Source: an uncultured Lachnospiraceae bacterium
GTDB taxonomy: Bacteria > Bacillota > Clostridia > Lachnospirales > Lachnospiraceae
Assembly: GCA_937916415.1 (NCBI GenBank)
Contig: CALGGH010000100.1
Location: 1-15,260 of the forward strand
DNA: 15,260 bases
Direction: 5' to 3'
The notes under the pieces are model-generated. The model did no database searches, was not told where the DNA came from, and saw only the letters and a program-made list of their open reading frames with translations. The position numbers and the translations under genes were made by a program. Below, piece after piece: positions 1 through 7,439 of this stretch (the first letter of the stretch is position 1; the number at the start of each line of letters is the position of its first letter).

Positions 1-19
1 ATCTTTATGAAGTTATTTA

Positions 20-48
20 TTTACAGTGCCTAACGTAAAGATTATCGT
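20..48 (+). promoter_or_regulatory. Candidate sigma-70-type promoter for the dihydrouridine synthase gene
   Basis: TTTACA at 20-25 (5 of 6 matches to the -35 consensus) is followed after exactly 17 bases by TATCGT at 43-48 (4 of 6 matches to the -10 consensus). Transcription would start near 55, leaving a leader of about 65 bases before the ATG at 119. This was found by eye, with no experimental support. Confidence 0.4.
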
Positions 49-118
49 ATGGCATGTGAACGCGGTAGTTGTCAGCTCCGGCCCCGATACATAATTTCGT
101 ACACAGGCATAACCAAGC

Positions 119-1138
119 ATGCACGTTTCATTTGCCCCACTGGAGGGAATAACCACATCCACATATCGCAAGGTCTTTCGCAGGTACTTTGGTGGTATTG
201 ACCTATTCTATACGCCATTTCTGGCGGCTAATCATAATCATAAGTTCAGACACAGGGAAAAGAATGAATATCTGCCGTGCGATGACGTTCTCGTGCCCCA
301 GGTACTGACTTCGTCAAGTGATGATTTCCTTTGGGCCGCGGGGGTGCTACATGATGCGGGATATTACACGGTCAACCTAAACGCCGGCTGTCCGTCATCC
401 ACGGTGATCACCAAGCATAAGGGGGCAGGGATGCTTGCGGACAAAGAGCGGTTCGATGAATTCCTTTACAGTGTATTTGATGGTGTTTCACGTGTGACGG
501 ACGTTTCGGATGCCAAGGACAGTGCCAATGATTCACTCGATTCCTTCTCAGTGGACTCTGCACGCACGCAACCCTCTGCTGACAAACTCTCCATATCCAT
601 CAAGACCCGCATAGGCGCTGTGTCCCATGAAGAGGTTGACAAGCTGATCAAAATCTGGTCAAAATACCCGATATCAGAGCTGATCATCCATCCGCGGGCA
701 GGCAGCGACCTGTATAACGGCACTCCGGACATGGATGCCTTTCGCGCCGTTCATGACGCATTCAAGGCTTCCGACACGCTCATAACCTATAACGGGGAAC
801 TCAGAACTGCAGCTGACGTGGATGAGCTTATGAATGCTTTTCCCGACCTGGATCGTATTATGATAGGCCGCGGACTGCTGATCAATCCCTCTCTGGCCGA
901 TGAGATCAGGGGCGGTAATCACTTCACTCACGACATGCTTGATGCCTTTCTCGATGACCTGTGGAAGGAATACGAAGCTGTCCTCTCCGGCCCGCGTGAC
1001 ATACTTTTTAAGATGAAGGAATTGTGGTTCTGGCTCGGACTGAGCTTCCCCAATAAAGCAGATGAAATTAAAGAGATTCGCAAAACTAACAGCGCGGACG
1101 ATTACAAACACGCCGTAAAAAATATTCTGCGTACGTGA
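119..1138 (+). CDS. tRNA-dihydrouridine synthase family protein
   Basis: A flavin enzyme of the Dus family, which reduces uridine to dihydrouridine in the D-loop of tRNA in the cytoplasm. The 339-residue product has the family landmarks in order: FAPLEG at residues 5-10, NAGCP at 88-92 with the catalytic cysteine at 91, KTRIG at 162-166 (FMN contact strand), HPRAG at 191-195, NGE at 225-227 and the phosphate-binding IGRG at 249-252. Length is close to the usual 320-350. The ATG at 119 is preceded in frame by a stop at 110-112, so no upstream start is possible; the ribosome site is weak (only ACAGG, about 13 bases away). Residues 126-155 form a Ser/Asp-rich insert between the active-site region and KTRIG that is not typical of DusA, B or C. 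The subgroup and target uridine cannot be assigned. Confidence 0.9.
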   Translation: MHVSFAPLEGITTSTYRKVFRRYFGGIDLFYTPFLAANHNHKFRHREKNEYLPCDDVLVPQVLTSSSDDFLWAAGVLHDAGYYTVNLNAGCPSSTVITKHKGAGMLADKERFDEFLYSVFDGVSRVTDVSDAKDSANDSLDSFSVDSARTQPSADKLSISIKTRIGAVSHEEVDKLIKIWSKYPISELIIHPRAGSDLYNGTPDMDAFRAVHDAFKASDTLITYNGELRTAADVDELMNAFPDLDRIMIGRGLLINPSLADEIRGGNHFTHDMLDAFLDDLWKEYEAVLSGPRDILFKMKELWFWLGLSFPNKADEIKEIRKTNSADDYKHAVKNILRT

Positions 1139-1163
1139 CGGTGATTGCTTTTCCGGTTCATCC

Positions 1164-1180
1164 CTTGATATACGTATTTC
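1164..1180 (+). repeat. TTGATATACGTATT direct repeat, copy 1
   Basis: TTGATATACGTATTTCC at 1164-1180 matches TTGATATACGTATTGCC at 1530-1546 with one mismatch over 17 bases. The two copies lie to the left of the first and last GGGGACGG-type units, and the second overlaps the right end of the long hairpin. They may be remnants of one duplicated flank or part of the repeat family itself. Confidence 0.6.
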
Positions 1181-1203
1181 CGGCATCAGATCACGTTGAC
1201 CAG

Positions 1204-1256
1204 GGGGACGGTTCTTTTGATCATGTTTCCAAAATCTGATCAAAAGAACCGTCCCC
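1204..1256. repeat. REP-like perfect 20-bp inverted repeat (GGGGACGG family)
   Basis: The 20 bases at 1204-1223 are the exact reverse complement of 1237-1256, separated by a 13-base loop. The core is GGGGACGGTTCTTTTGATCA. The flank of the left arm (GACCAGGGGGACGG) diverges from the right arm, so this is two repeat units placed head to head rather than one simple palindrome. Similar GGGGACGG motifs are, to my knowledge, scattered in Clostridia genomes and are thought to be REP-like sequences mobilised in trans by REP-associated tyrosine transposases (Y1/RAYT). No transposase lies in this window. A stem this stable between convergent genes could also stop transcription from either side, although no U-run follows it. 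Confidence 0.85.
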
Positions 1257-1303
1257 GTGATCATGCCAAAATCTGATCAAAAGAACCGTCCCCGTGATCA
1301 GAT
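1231..1303 (+). repeat. Two tandem copies of the 37-bp GGGGACGG-family unit
   Basis: The segment starting AAAATCTGATCAAAAG at 1231 recurs 37 bases later at 1268, and both copies continue through AACCGTCCCCGTGATCA. The first copy is also the right arm of the inverted pair described at 1204-1256. Each unit is bounded by the palindrome TGATCA. A third direct copy occurs at 1544-1579. Confidence 0.85.
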
Positions 1304-1355
1304 TCACGCAAAATGACGCCTTGCTTTTTGTGCCATCCTTTGATTCAACCCCGGC

Positions 1356-1539
1356 CGTATGTCAAAATATATAAACCCGGTAACGATTAGCTCGATTTTC
1401 GTCAAATCAGAAACGAATCGTCGCAGATACGTGCTCAGAAATCGTGATCTTTCACGATTTCGTGCAACGTATCAAGAGGATGAGTTTACTGATTTAGAAA
1501 ATCGGTAGCGTGTTACCGGGTTTATATATTTGATATACG
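1356..1539. repeat. 184-bp rod-like hairpin element with 28-bp terminal inverted repeats
   Basis: The ends 1356-1384 and 1512-1539 are complementary over 28 pairs, with one bulged A and one G-T pair. The pairing continues inward in register: 1393-1400 with 1497-1504 (8 bp), 1404-1410 with 1489-1495 (7 bp), 1411-1414 with 1484-1487 (4 bp), 1426-1432 with 1467-1473 (7 bp) and 1438-1446 with 1453-1461 (9 bp), closing on a six-base loop at 1447-1452. The whole segment therefore folds on itself like a MITE-type palindromic element, or a rod-shaped RNA. It carries no open reading frame of note and no coding gene overlaps it. Whether it is mobile DNA, a bidirectional terminator or a transcribed RNA cannot be told from one copy. 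Confidence 0.7.
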
Positions 1540-1540
1540 T

Positions 1541-1603
1541 ATTGCCAAATCTTGATCAAAAGAACCGTCCCCGTGATCATGCCCTTGATCATGCCCGTGA
1601 TCA
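1541..1603 (+). repeat. Third GGGGACGG-family unit plus 12-bp tandem TGATCATGCCC repeat
   Basis: GCCAAATCTTGATCAAAAG onward to CGTGATCATGCC repeats the units at 1231-1303 with small changes. It runs into a tandem repeat of period 12, TGATCATGCCCT, TGATCATGCCCG, TGATCA, starting at 1574, 1586 and 1598. The last TGATCA contains the stop codon (TGA on the minus strand, 1603-1601) of the aminopeptidase gene, so the repeat array abuts the coding end with no spacer. Confidence 0.8.
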
Positions 1604-3049
1604 CATTCCTGCACACTCGAGGAAGGCTACGTAACCCTTAAGCGATTCATAGAGATCGGCCTTGCTGATGGCTTCCCAGGGCGCGTGCATGTTGAGCACT
1701 GCAACTCCGGAATCTATCACGTTCATGCCGTATAATGCCAGGATGTAGGCGATCGTTCCGCCGCCGCCCAGGTCAACCTTGCCGAGCTCAGCCGTCTGGT
1801 ATACGACGCCCCTCTTGTCCAGGATGTCGCGGAGATGAGCTATGTATTCGGCATTTGCGTCATTTGAGCCCGACTTGCCGCGTGATCCGGTGAACTTGTT
1901 GAATACGAGTCCGTGGCCGAGATGAGCGGCATTCTTTTTGTCAAATGACGAAGCATATGTGGGATCAAATCCCGCGCTTACGTCAGAGCTTAACATGCAT
2001 GACGCGGCCAGTGCCCTCTTGAGCTTAAGCTCCGAATATCCTTCAGTCAGATCCATTACTTCGGATACCGCATTTTCAAAGAACCTTGACTGCATGCCGG
2101 TGGCACCGACGGAGCCGATCTCCTCCTTGTCAACCAGGATGCAGCATGCGGTCCTGTCCACTTCTCCCGATATCAGCATAGCCTTCATCGAGGGATATGC
2201 ACATACCCTGTCGTCATGTCCGTAGCCGAGCACCATGCTCCTGTCGAAGCCGGCTTCCCTGGCCCTTCCCGCAGGAACGACCTCCAGCTCCGCAGAGAGG
2301 AAGTCTTCCTCCTCGAATCCGTATTCATCCTTAAGGATCTTCAGGATGCCTTCCTTGACGGGATCCTTTGCCTTGTCCTTCTTGTCCTTCTTCTTTTTGT
2401 CGGCCTTTTCCTCAGACTCATCCTCAGACTTGCCGGAAACCTTGATGGGCTTGTTGCCTATGATGATGTCCAGGGCCTCTCCCTCGACAACCTTGGCTCC
2501 CTTCTTTTCCAGCTGCTCCGCTGCCAGATGGATCAGCAGGTCTGATACGAAGAACACGGGATCCTCAGGATTCTCTCCCACGTTCATCTCCACCGTGGTG
2601 CCGTCCTTGAGCACTACGACTCCATGAAGGGCCAGCGGTATGGTCACCCACTGATACTTCTTGACGCCGCCGTAATAATGCGTGTCGAGATAGGCTATGC
2701 CGGAATCCTCATACAGAGGGTTCTGCTTGATGTCCAGGCGGGGAGAATCTATGTGTGCGCCCAGGATGTTGAGTCCCTGTTCAATGGGGCGCTTGCCTAT
2801 CTTGAACATCACTACGGACTTGTTCATCTGCACGCAGTAAACCTTGTCACCGCTCTTTAGCTTCTTACCCTTATTACGGGCCTCGCCAAGCTCCACGTAG
2901 CCGGCGTCCTCGATGATGTTGACGATCCTCTCCGTGCACTCGCGCTCGGTCTTACACTCACTCAGGAAATCAATGTACTCCCCGGCAAGCTTGTCTACTT
3001 CCTTGAGTTCTTTTTTGTCATACTTTTCCCATGCATTTTTTGTTTCCAT
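1601..3049 (-). CDS. M18 family aminopeptidase (aspartyl/leucyl-type zinc aminopeptidase)
   Basis: A cytoplasmic zinc exopeptidase that removes N-terminal residues from peptides. The 482-residue product shows the M18 landmarks, numbered from this start: GAHIDSPRLD at 97-106 with the first metal histidine at 99, AGRAREAGFDRSM at 260-272, GHDDRVCA at 278-285 with the bridging aspartate, DKEEIGS at 307-313 with the catalytic glutamates, SGSNDANAEY, GKVDLGGGGTIA, and NMHAPWE near the C-terminus with the last histidine. Residues about 206-230 form a highly charged Lys/Asp/Glu insert unlike the rest. I chose the ATG at 3049 because AGGA lies 10 bases upstream; the GTG at 3058 would sit directly against that site. 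It is the last gene of the yihY-pheS-pheT cluster, 30 bases after pheT. Its stop codon lies inside the repeat array. Confidence 0.93.
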   Translation of the reverse strand: METKNAWEKYDKKELKEVDKLAGEYIDFLSECKTERECTERIVNIIEDAGYVELGEARNKGKKLKSGDKVYCVQMNKSVVMFKIGKRPIEQGLNILGAHIDSPRLDIKQNPLYEDSGIAYLDTHYYGGVKKYQWVTIPLALHGVVVLKDGTTVEMNVGENPEDPVFFVSDLLIHLAAEQLEKKGAKVVEGEALDIIIGNKPIKVSGKSEDESEEKADKKKKDKKDKAKDPVKEGILKILKDEYGFEEEDFLSAELEVVPAGRAREAGFDRSMVLGYGHDDRVCAYPSMKAMLISGEVDRTACCILVDKEEIGSVGATGMQSRFFENAVSEVMDLTEGYSELKLKRALAASCMLSSDVSAGFDPTYASSFDKKNAAHLGHGLVFNKFTGSRGKSGSNDANAEYIAHLRDILDKRGVVYQTAELGKVDLGGGGTIAYILALYGMNVIDSGVAVLNMHAPWEAISKADLYESLKGYVAFLECAGM

Positions 3050-3079
3050 AGAATTCACGTCCTTTCGTTAAGCTTATGA

Positions 3080-5446
3080 TCATGCCCTGAGCGTGACGCC
3101 CTTGTTCTTAAGTCCCGCAAGTATGGCATCGACGTGCTCCTGCACTTCTTCTCCTGTCAGCGTCCTGTCCGGTGCGACGAAAGAGAACCTGAGCGTGATG
3201 CTCTTGACCGGACCGGCGTCATATATGTCGATCACGGAGGTCTCCTTTAGTTCCTTGATGTTGAGGTCATTCCACTTGGACGCTATGTCCTCATACCTCA
3301 CGCCTTCAGGGATCACCAGGCTCAGGTCATAATCAACCGCAGGATAAATCGAAGGCTCCTCAAACTCGAGGTCAGCTGCCTGGATGCCAAGCAGGTCATC
3401 CATGTCTATCTCGATGCATACCACGTAAGCGTTCTTGGCTATCTTGGTCCTGACTGAGGGATGGAGCGTGTTGAGCACGCCCACTTCCGTTCCGTCGATG
3501 CTGATCCTGGCAGTATTCTTGGGATGCTGCCATGCATGGACGGCATCAATCTTGTTATATTCAGCCCGCTTATGCTTAAGCTCCGAAACCAGAGAGTTGA
3601 TGAGGCCCACGGCTTCCACGTAGAGTTCCTTCTCGCTCCGGATCTTGCTGTAAGTGCACACGGCCAGATGCCTGTGCTCGTCAGCGGTCCCGTCAGCGCG
3701 GGTGCCCTCCACGACGCGTCCTATCTCAAAGATCCCGAATTCATCCCTATAGTTCCTGTTCTGCCTTATGGTGGGCAGGAAGCTGAGCATCATCGAAGTC
3801 CTCAGGATGCCGGTGCTCTTTTCCTCTGATGACTGCAGGAGCTTCACGTTGTCCTCGGGCTTAAGTCCGAGATCCCTCAGCGCATCCGGATCACACCATA
3901 TCCTGGTGTGGATCTCATGCATGCCATAAGTCTTGACCAGCATGTCCTTGACGTGATCTTCCTCGATGCGCCTTTCGGTCTTCTTGGCGGGTGCGATGGG
4001 ACTCAGCGCGGTCTTGATCTCGAAGTTATCATATCCGTAAATCCTCGTGATCTCCTCCACGACGTCAGCCTGCATGGAGACGTCCTTGGTAGCCCTGAAG
4101 CTCGGTACCCTGACGGAAAAAGAATCTCCGTCGCGGGTCGTTCCGAATCCAAGCGAAACGAGAGTGTCGTATATGCGGTCAGAACTGATGTCGATGCCGG
4201 TATACCTATCCACGAAGGCCTTGTCAAAGTCTATCGTGATCTCAGGATATTTCTTGACGTAGACGTCGGTGATGTTGGTGGTGCACTTCATGCCCGGATC
4301 GGCATCATGCAACAGCTTGATGAACCTCCGTACCGCGAGATACGTCATCTCGGGATCAAGCGTCTTTTCATAACGGGCCGATGCATCCGTGCGGAGCGCC
4401 AGCCTGGATGCGCTCTTTCTGATGGACACGCCGTCAAAATTGGCCGACTCCAGCATGACGCTGTGAGTGTCTTCCACGATCTCGGAATCCAGTCCTCCCA
4501 TGATGCCCGCGATTCCTGTGGGCACGTTTCCGTCCCAGATCATCAGCGTGTCGGTGGTGATGTCCCTCTCCTGTCCGTCAAGCGTCGTAAACTTAAAGGG
4601 CTCCTTGGGGGTGTCCACAACTATCCTGTTCATCTTGTCGCCATTGAAGGCATGCATGGGCTGTCCGAGCTCCAGCATGATGTAGTTGGTAATGTCCGCA
4701 AGCAGGTTGATCGCCCTCATTCCGCAATAATACAGGCGAATCTGCATCTCCATGGGGCTGACGTTCTCCGTTATGTTCTCGATGCGGACGGAGCTGTATC
4801 TGTATACGAGGTCCCTGTTCCTGATCTCCACCGGAACCTCCGCATCTCCCACGTAATCACTGTCGCGAACGGGCAGTTCACCCAGCGGCTGACCCGTCAG
4901 GGCAGCGAACTCCCTGGCCATGCCGTAATGTCCCCACAGGTCCGGACGGTTGGTCAGGGACTTGTTGTCCACTTCAAACACTACGTCATCTATGGGAAAG
5001 ATCTCCTTTAGGTCGGTTCCGTTCTTAAGCGACGGATCGAGTTCCATGATGCCCGAATGGTCGTCCGAAATGCCCAGTTCCTTAGCCGAGCAGCACATGC
5101 CGTTGGATACCTGTCCGCGCAGCTTGGCGGGCTTGATCTCCATCTCTCCGACCTGTCCTCCGACCTTGACGAATGCGGTCTTGATGCCCGCCCTGGCATT
5201 GGGGGCGCCGCACACCACGTCATATACCTGGTCTCCGGCATCCACCTTGAGCAGGTGCAGATGATCGGAGTCGGGATGATCCTCGCAGCTCAGGATCTCG
5301 CCAACCACCACGTTCCTGACGTCGCTGCCCTTATATATTATGTCTTCCACTTCAGCCGTGGAAAGGGTAAATCTTTGGATCAGCTTTTCTAAGTCCTGTC
5401 CGTCCAGGTTAACGAAATCCCTGATCCAGTTCATTGATACGTACAT
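3080..5446 (-). CDS. pheT: Phenylalanine--tRNA ligase beta subunit
   Basis: The beta chain of the alpha2-beta2 phenylalanyl-tRNA synthetase. It binds tRNA-Phe and edits mischarged Tyr-tRNA. At 788 residues it has the normal bacterial length. An EMAP/OB tRNA-binding domain (about 40-150, with SCEDHPDSDHLHLLKVD and VCGAPNA) is followed by the B3/B4 editing domain (about 210-380, with MLELGQPMHAFNGD), the B5 domain (about 400-470, ending VVEEITRIYGYDN), a catalytic-like core, and the C-terminal FDX-ACB anticodon-binding domain starting near EPSIYPAVDYDLSLV. GGGAGGT lies 8 bases before the ATG. The gene starts 18 bases after pheS, the usual pheST arrangement. No frameshift or missing domain is visible. 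Confidence 0.98.
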   Translation of the reverse strand: MYVSMNWIRDFVNLDGQDLEKLIQRFTLSTAEVEDIIYKGSDVRNVVVGEILSCEDHPDSDHLHLLKVDAGDQVYDVVCGAPNARAGIKTAFVKVGGQVGEMEIKPAKLRGQVSNGMCCSAKELGISDDHSGIMELDPSLKNGTDLKEIFPIDDVVFEVDNKSLTNRPDLWGHYGMAREFAALTGQPLGELPVRDSDYVGDAEVPVEIRNRDLVYRYSSVRIENITENVSPMEMQIRLYYCGMRAINLLADITNYIMLELGQPMHAFNGDKMNRIVVDTPKEPFKFTTLDGQERDITTDTLMIWDGNVPTGIAGIMGGLDSEIVEDTHSVMLESANFDGVSIRKSASRLALRTDASARYEKTLDPEMTYLAVRRFIKLLHDADPGMKCTTNITDVYVKKYPEITIDFDKAFVDRYTGIDISSDRIYDTLVSLGFGTTRDGDSFSVRVPSFRATKDVSMQADVVEEITRIYGYDNFEIKTALSPIAPAKKTERRIEEDHVKDMLVKTYGMHEIHTRIWCDPDALRDLGLKPEDNVKLLQSSEEKSTGILRTSMMLSFLPTIRQNRNYRDEFGIFEIGRVVEGTRADGTADEHRHLAVCTYSKIRSEKELYVEAVGLINSLVSELKHKRAEYNKIDAVHAWQHPKNTARISIDGTEVGVLNTLHPSVRTKIAKNAYVVCIEIDMDDLLGIQAADLEFEEPSIYPAVDYDLSLVIPEGVRYEDIASKWNDLNIKELKETSVIDIYDAGPVKSITLRFSFVAPDRTLTGEEVQEHVDAILAGLKNKGVTLRA

Positions 5447-5464
5447 AATTGATTACCTCCCGAT

Positions 5465-6529
5465 CTATCTGCTGACGAACTGTGAAAGTGCGCTCAAGTC
5501 ACAGTCGTTAAACGTCCTGATGTCTCCTACCTCGTACTTCATCATGGCCAGACGCGTCAGTCCGAGTCCGAATGCAAAGCCGGTGTACTCATAAGGATTC
5601 TCTTCGGTATTGATGCCCCCGGCACGCAGCACGTTGGGATGTATCATGCCGCAGGGGCACAGCTCGAGCCATCCGGAATTCTTGCATGAAGGACATCCTT
5701 CCCCGCCGCATATCAGACACTGTATGTCCAGCTCAAAGCCCGGCTCCACGAAGGGAAAGAATCCGGGACGCAACCTGACCGTAACGTCCCTCTCGAACAC
5801 CTCCGACAGCATGGTCTTCATGAAATAGATCAGGTTAGACACCGATACGTCCTTGTCTATCATGATCCCCTCCATCTGGAAGAAAGTATTTTCATGACAT
5901 GCGTCTATGGCTTCATTGCGGAAACACCTGCCCGGGAACACGGCCCTGATGGGACGTCCTTCTTCCTTGAGCCTCTTGCCGTACTTGATCATGATCGCGT
6001 TCTGAGCCGCTGAGGTATGACTCTTCAGCAGCTGATTAGGCGTATTCAGGTAATAGGTGTCCTGCATGTCCCTGGCCGGATGAAAAGGCGGAATGTTGAG
6101 CGCCTCGAAGCAATGATAATCATCCACGATCTCGTCGTAATCCTCCACGTCGAAGCCCATGGATTCAAAGATGTCCTCCAGCTGTCTCTGGACCAGCGTG
6201 ATCGGATGGAAGGATCCGTTACGCGTTTCCGTAGGCAGGGACTCGTCATAGCTCTCGGCCGACTGGATCAGCAGCTCCTCCTGAAGTCTGATGATCTCCT
6301 CCTTCTTCTGGTCGAAGACGGCGGTGATCTCGGACTTGAAACTGTTGATCATCTGTCCGACGTCCTTCTTCTGTTCGGGGGGAACCTTCCCCAGTTCCTT
6401 CATGAGTTCGGATACGTATCCCTTTTTGCTCATGAACTTGAGCCTGAGATCCTCCAGCGACTGCACGTCGCTGACGGAGCTCATTTCCTCCCTAAACTGC
6501 GCTCCAAGCTTTTCAATTTTCTCTTTCAT
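5465..6529 (-). CDS. pheS: Phenylalanine--tRNA ligase alpha subunit
   Basis: The catalytic alpha chain of phenylalanyl-tRNA synthetase, which activates phenylalanine with ATP and charges tRNA-Phe. An N-terminal coiled-coil arm (about 1-90) contacts tRNA. Class II motif 2 is at 199-221 (PGRCFRNEAIDACHE then FFQMEG) and motif 3 at about 316-332 (TGFAFGLGLTRLAMM). The 354 residues are slightly more than the common 340. Part of the excess is a cysteine-rich loop at 271-293 (CLICGGEGCPSCK, then CPCG), a possible zinc knuckle seen in PheS of some anaerobe lineages. GAGGAG lies 7 bases before the ATG and overlaps the last codons of the upstream membrane-protein gene, whose stop is four bases away, so translation is probably coupled. 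Confidence 0.98.
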   Translation of the reverse strand: MKEKIEKLGAQFREEMSSVSDVQSLEDLRLKFMSKKGYVSELMKELGKVPPEQKKDVGQMINSFKSEITAVFDQKKEEIIRLQEELLIQSAESYDESLPTETRNGSFHPITLVQRQLEDIFESMGFDVEDYDEIVDDYHCFEALNIPPFHPARDMQDTYYLNTPNQLLKSHTSAAQNAIMIKYGKRLKEEGRPIRAVFPGRCFRNEAIDACHENTFFQMEGIMIDKDVSVSNLIYFMKTMLSEVFERDVTVRLRPGFFPFVEPGFELDIQCLICGGEGCPSCKNSGWLELCPCGMIHPNVLRAGGINTEENPYEYTGFAFGLGLTRLAMMKYEVGDIRTFNDCDLSALSQFVSR

Positions 6530-6533
6530 GGTT

Positions 6534-7373
6534 TTACTCCTCTATGGTTTCCCTGGTAGTGACCGAACGTTTCAGCCAATGGTTTATGTATGCGCCCATC
6601 AATATGATGTACATCATCATGTACATGTACAGCATGACGATTATGACCGTAGCCAGGCTTCCGTAGGCGGACAGCCCGTCAAAATTGTTTAAGTAAAACG
6701 AAAATACCCATGATGCAACGGACCAGATCACGGCCGCAAAGACCGCCCCCGGCAGCTGTTTGAGAAAGTTCTGCTTTTTACTGGGAACCAGACAGTAGAT
6801 CGCGGTAAACAGCAGGATCAGGAGGACCAGCGAAACGGGATACCTGAGTCTCAGCATCAGGCTTCTCATGGGTTCCAGTTCAGGCAGGTGCCTGAAAAAG
6901 AAGTTGACGATCGTGCGTCCAAACATCAGTATGCCGATCATGATCACGATGGCTATCATGAAAGCTATCGTATATATGCACCCAAGGGCCCTCAGAAGCA
7001 AAAATCCTCTTCGCTCCTCAATGCCGTTAACGACGTTGAGTCCCCTGATCAGCGCCTGCATGGACTTGCCGGCCGACCACAGCGTCGCAATGACCGATAC
7101 CGTGACTATTCCCGCCGAGGAATCGTAGATCTCCTCTATGATCCCGACCAGGAATGCGTCTGCAGCCTCGGGCATCACCCGTGCCAGCACGCCAAGCAGC
7201 ATTTCCTTGGTAACAAAGGTATACGGCATGACGGCAAAAGCCACCATCATGAAGGGGATGAGCGACAAAAACATGAAGAACGCAGTGCTGGCGGCATAAT
7301 CGGGAAGGTTCTTGCCGCTAAAGGCCTGCGAGAAGTTATTCACGAATCCATACAGCTTCTTTGTCTTCTTCAT
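6534..7373 (-). CDS. YihY/BrkB-type membrane protein
   Basis: An integral membrane protein of the YihY/UPF0761 (formerly BrkB or 'ribonuclease BN') family, of unsettled function. From the ATG at 7373 it has 279 residues, normal for the family. Six hydrophobic segments lie at about residues 30-50, 86-106, 131-153, 178-196, 207-227 and 239-263. Family hallmarks are DYAASTAFFMFLSLIPF near the N-terminus, LWSAGKSMQALIRGLN, the LPGAVFAAVIWSVASWVFSF segment, and YGSLATVIIVMLYMY. A GTG at 7400 is also in frame but lies inside a terminator stem. The chosen ATG sits seven bases after an eight-base U-run and has no ribosome site in its immediate leader, which is odd (see the terminator at 7380-7436). 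It is the first gene of the cluster ending in pheST and the aminopeptidase. Confidence 0.88.
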   Translation of the reverse strand: MKKTKKLYGFVNNFSQAFSGKNLPDYAASTAFFMFLSLIPFMMVAFAVMPYTFVTKEMLLGVLARVMPEAADAFLVGIIEEIYDSSAGIVTVSVIATLWSAGKSMQALIRGLNVVNGIEERRGFLLLRALGCIYTIAFMIAIVIMIGILMFGRTIVNFFFRHLPELEPMRSLMLRLRYPVSLVLLILLFTAIYCLVPSKKQNFLKQLPGAVFAAVIWSVASWVFSFYLNNFDGLSAYGSLATVIIVMLYMYMMMYIILMGAYINHWLKRSVTTRETIEE

Positions 7374-7379
7374 ACATAC

Positions 7380-7436
7380 AAAAAAAACGTTACTATCCAC
7401 AGCGAAATAAAAGCCACTGCACCTGTGAATAGTAAC
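7380..7436 (-). terminator. Strong intrinsic terminator just upstream of the yihY-like gene
   Basis: On the minus strand GTTACTATTCACAG (7436-7423) pairs with CTGTGGATAGTAAC (7402-7389), giving 14 pairs including one G-U with a 20-base loop. One G and then eight consecutive U residues (7387-7380) follow. This is a textbook intrinsic terminator for the structured RNA upstream. Because it ends seven bases before the yihY ATG, it could equally act as an attenuator for that cluster. Confidence 0.85.
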
Positions 7437-7439
7437 CCT

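Noticed and set aside
674..1264. 196-residue minus-strand frame starting in the repeat region
   Set aside because: Its N-terminal part encodes the GGGGACGG repeat and the rest is antisense to the dihydrouridine synthase; there are no protein motifs.
1231..1303. CRISPR array
   Set aside because: Only two tandem copies, with no unique spacer between them (the unit is 37 bases including the repeat), and no cas genes. These are REP-like units.
3908..5011. 367-residue plus-strand open frame antisense to pheT
   Set aside because: It lies wholly opposite pheT, has His/Asp/Val-rich composition typical of a reverse-frame shadow, and shows no family motif.
7398..7400. GTG at 7400 as start of the yihY-like protein
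   Set aside because: It lies inside the terminator stem, with no ribosome site, and the extra nine residues (through VFFVC) come from the U-run. The ATG at 7373 fits family length better.
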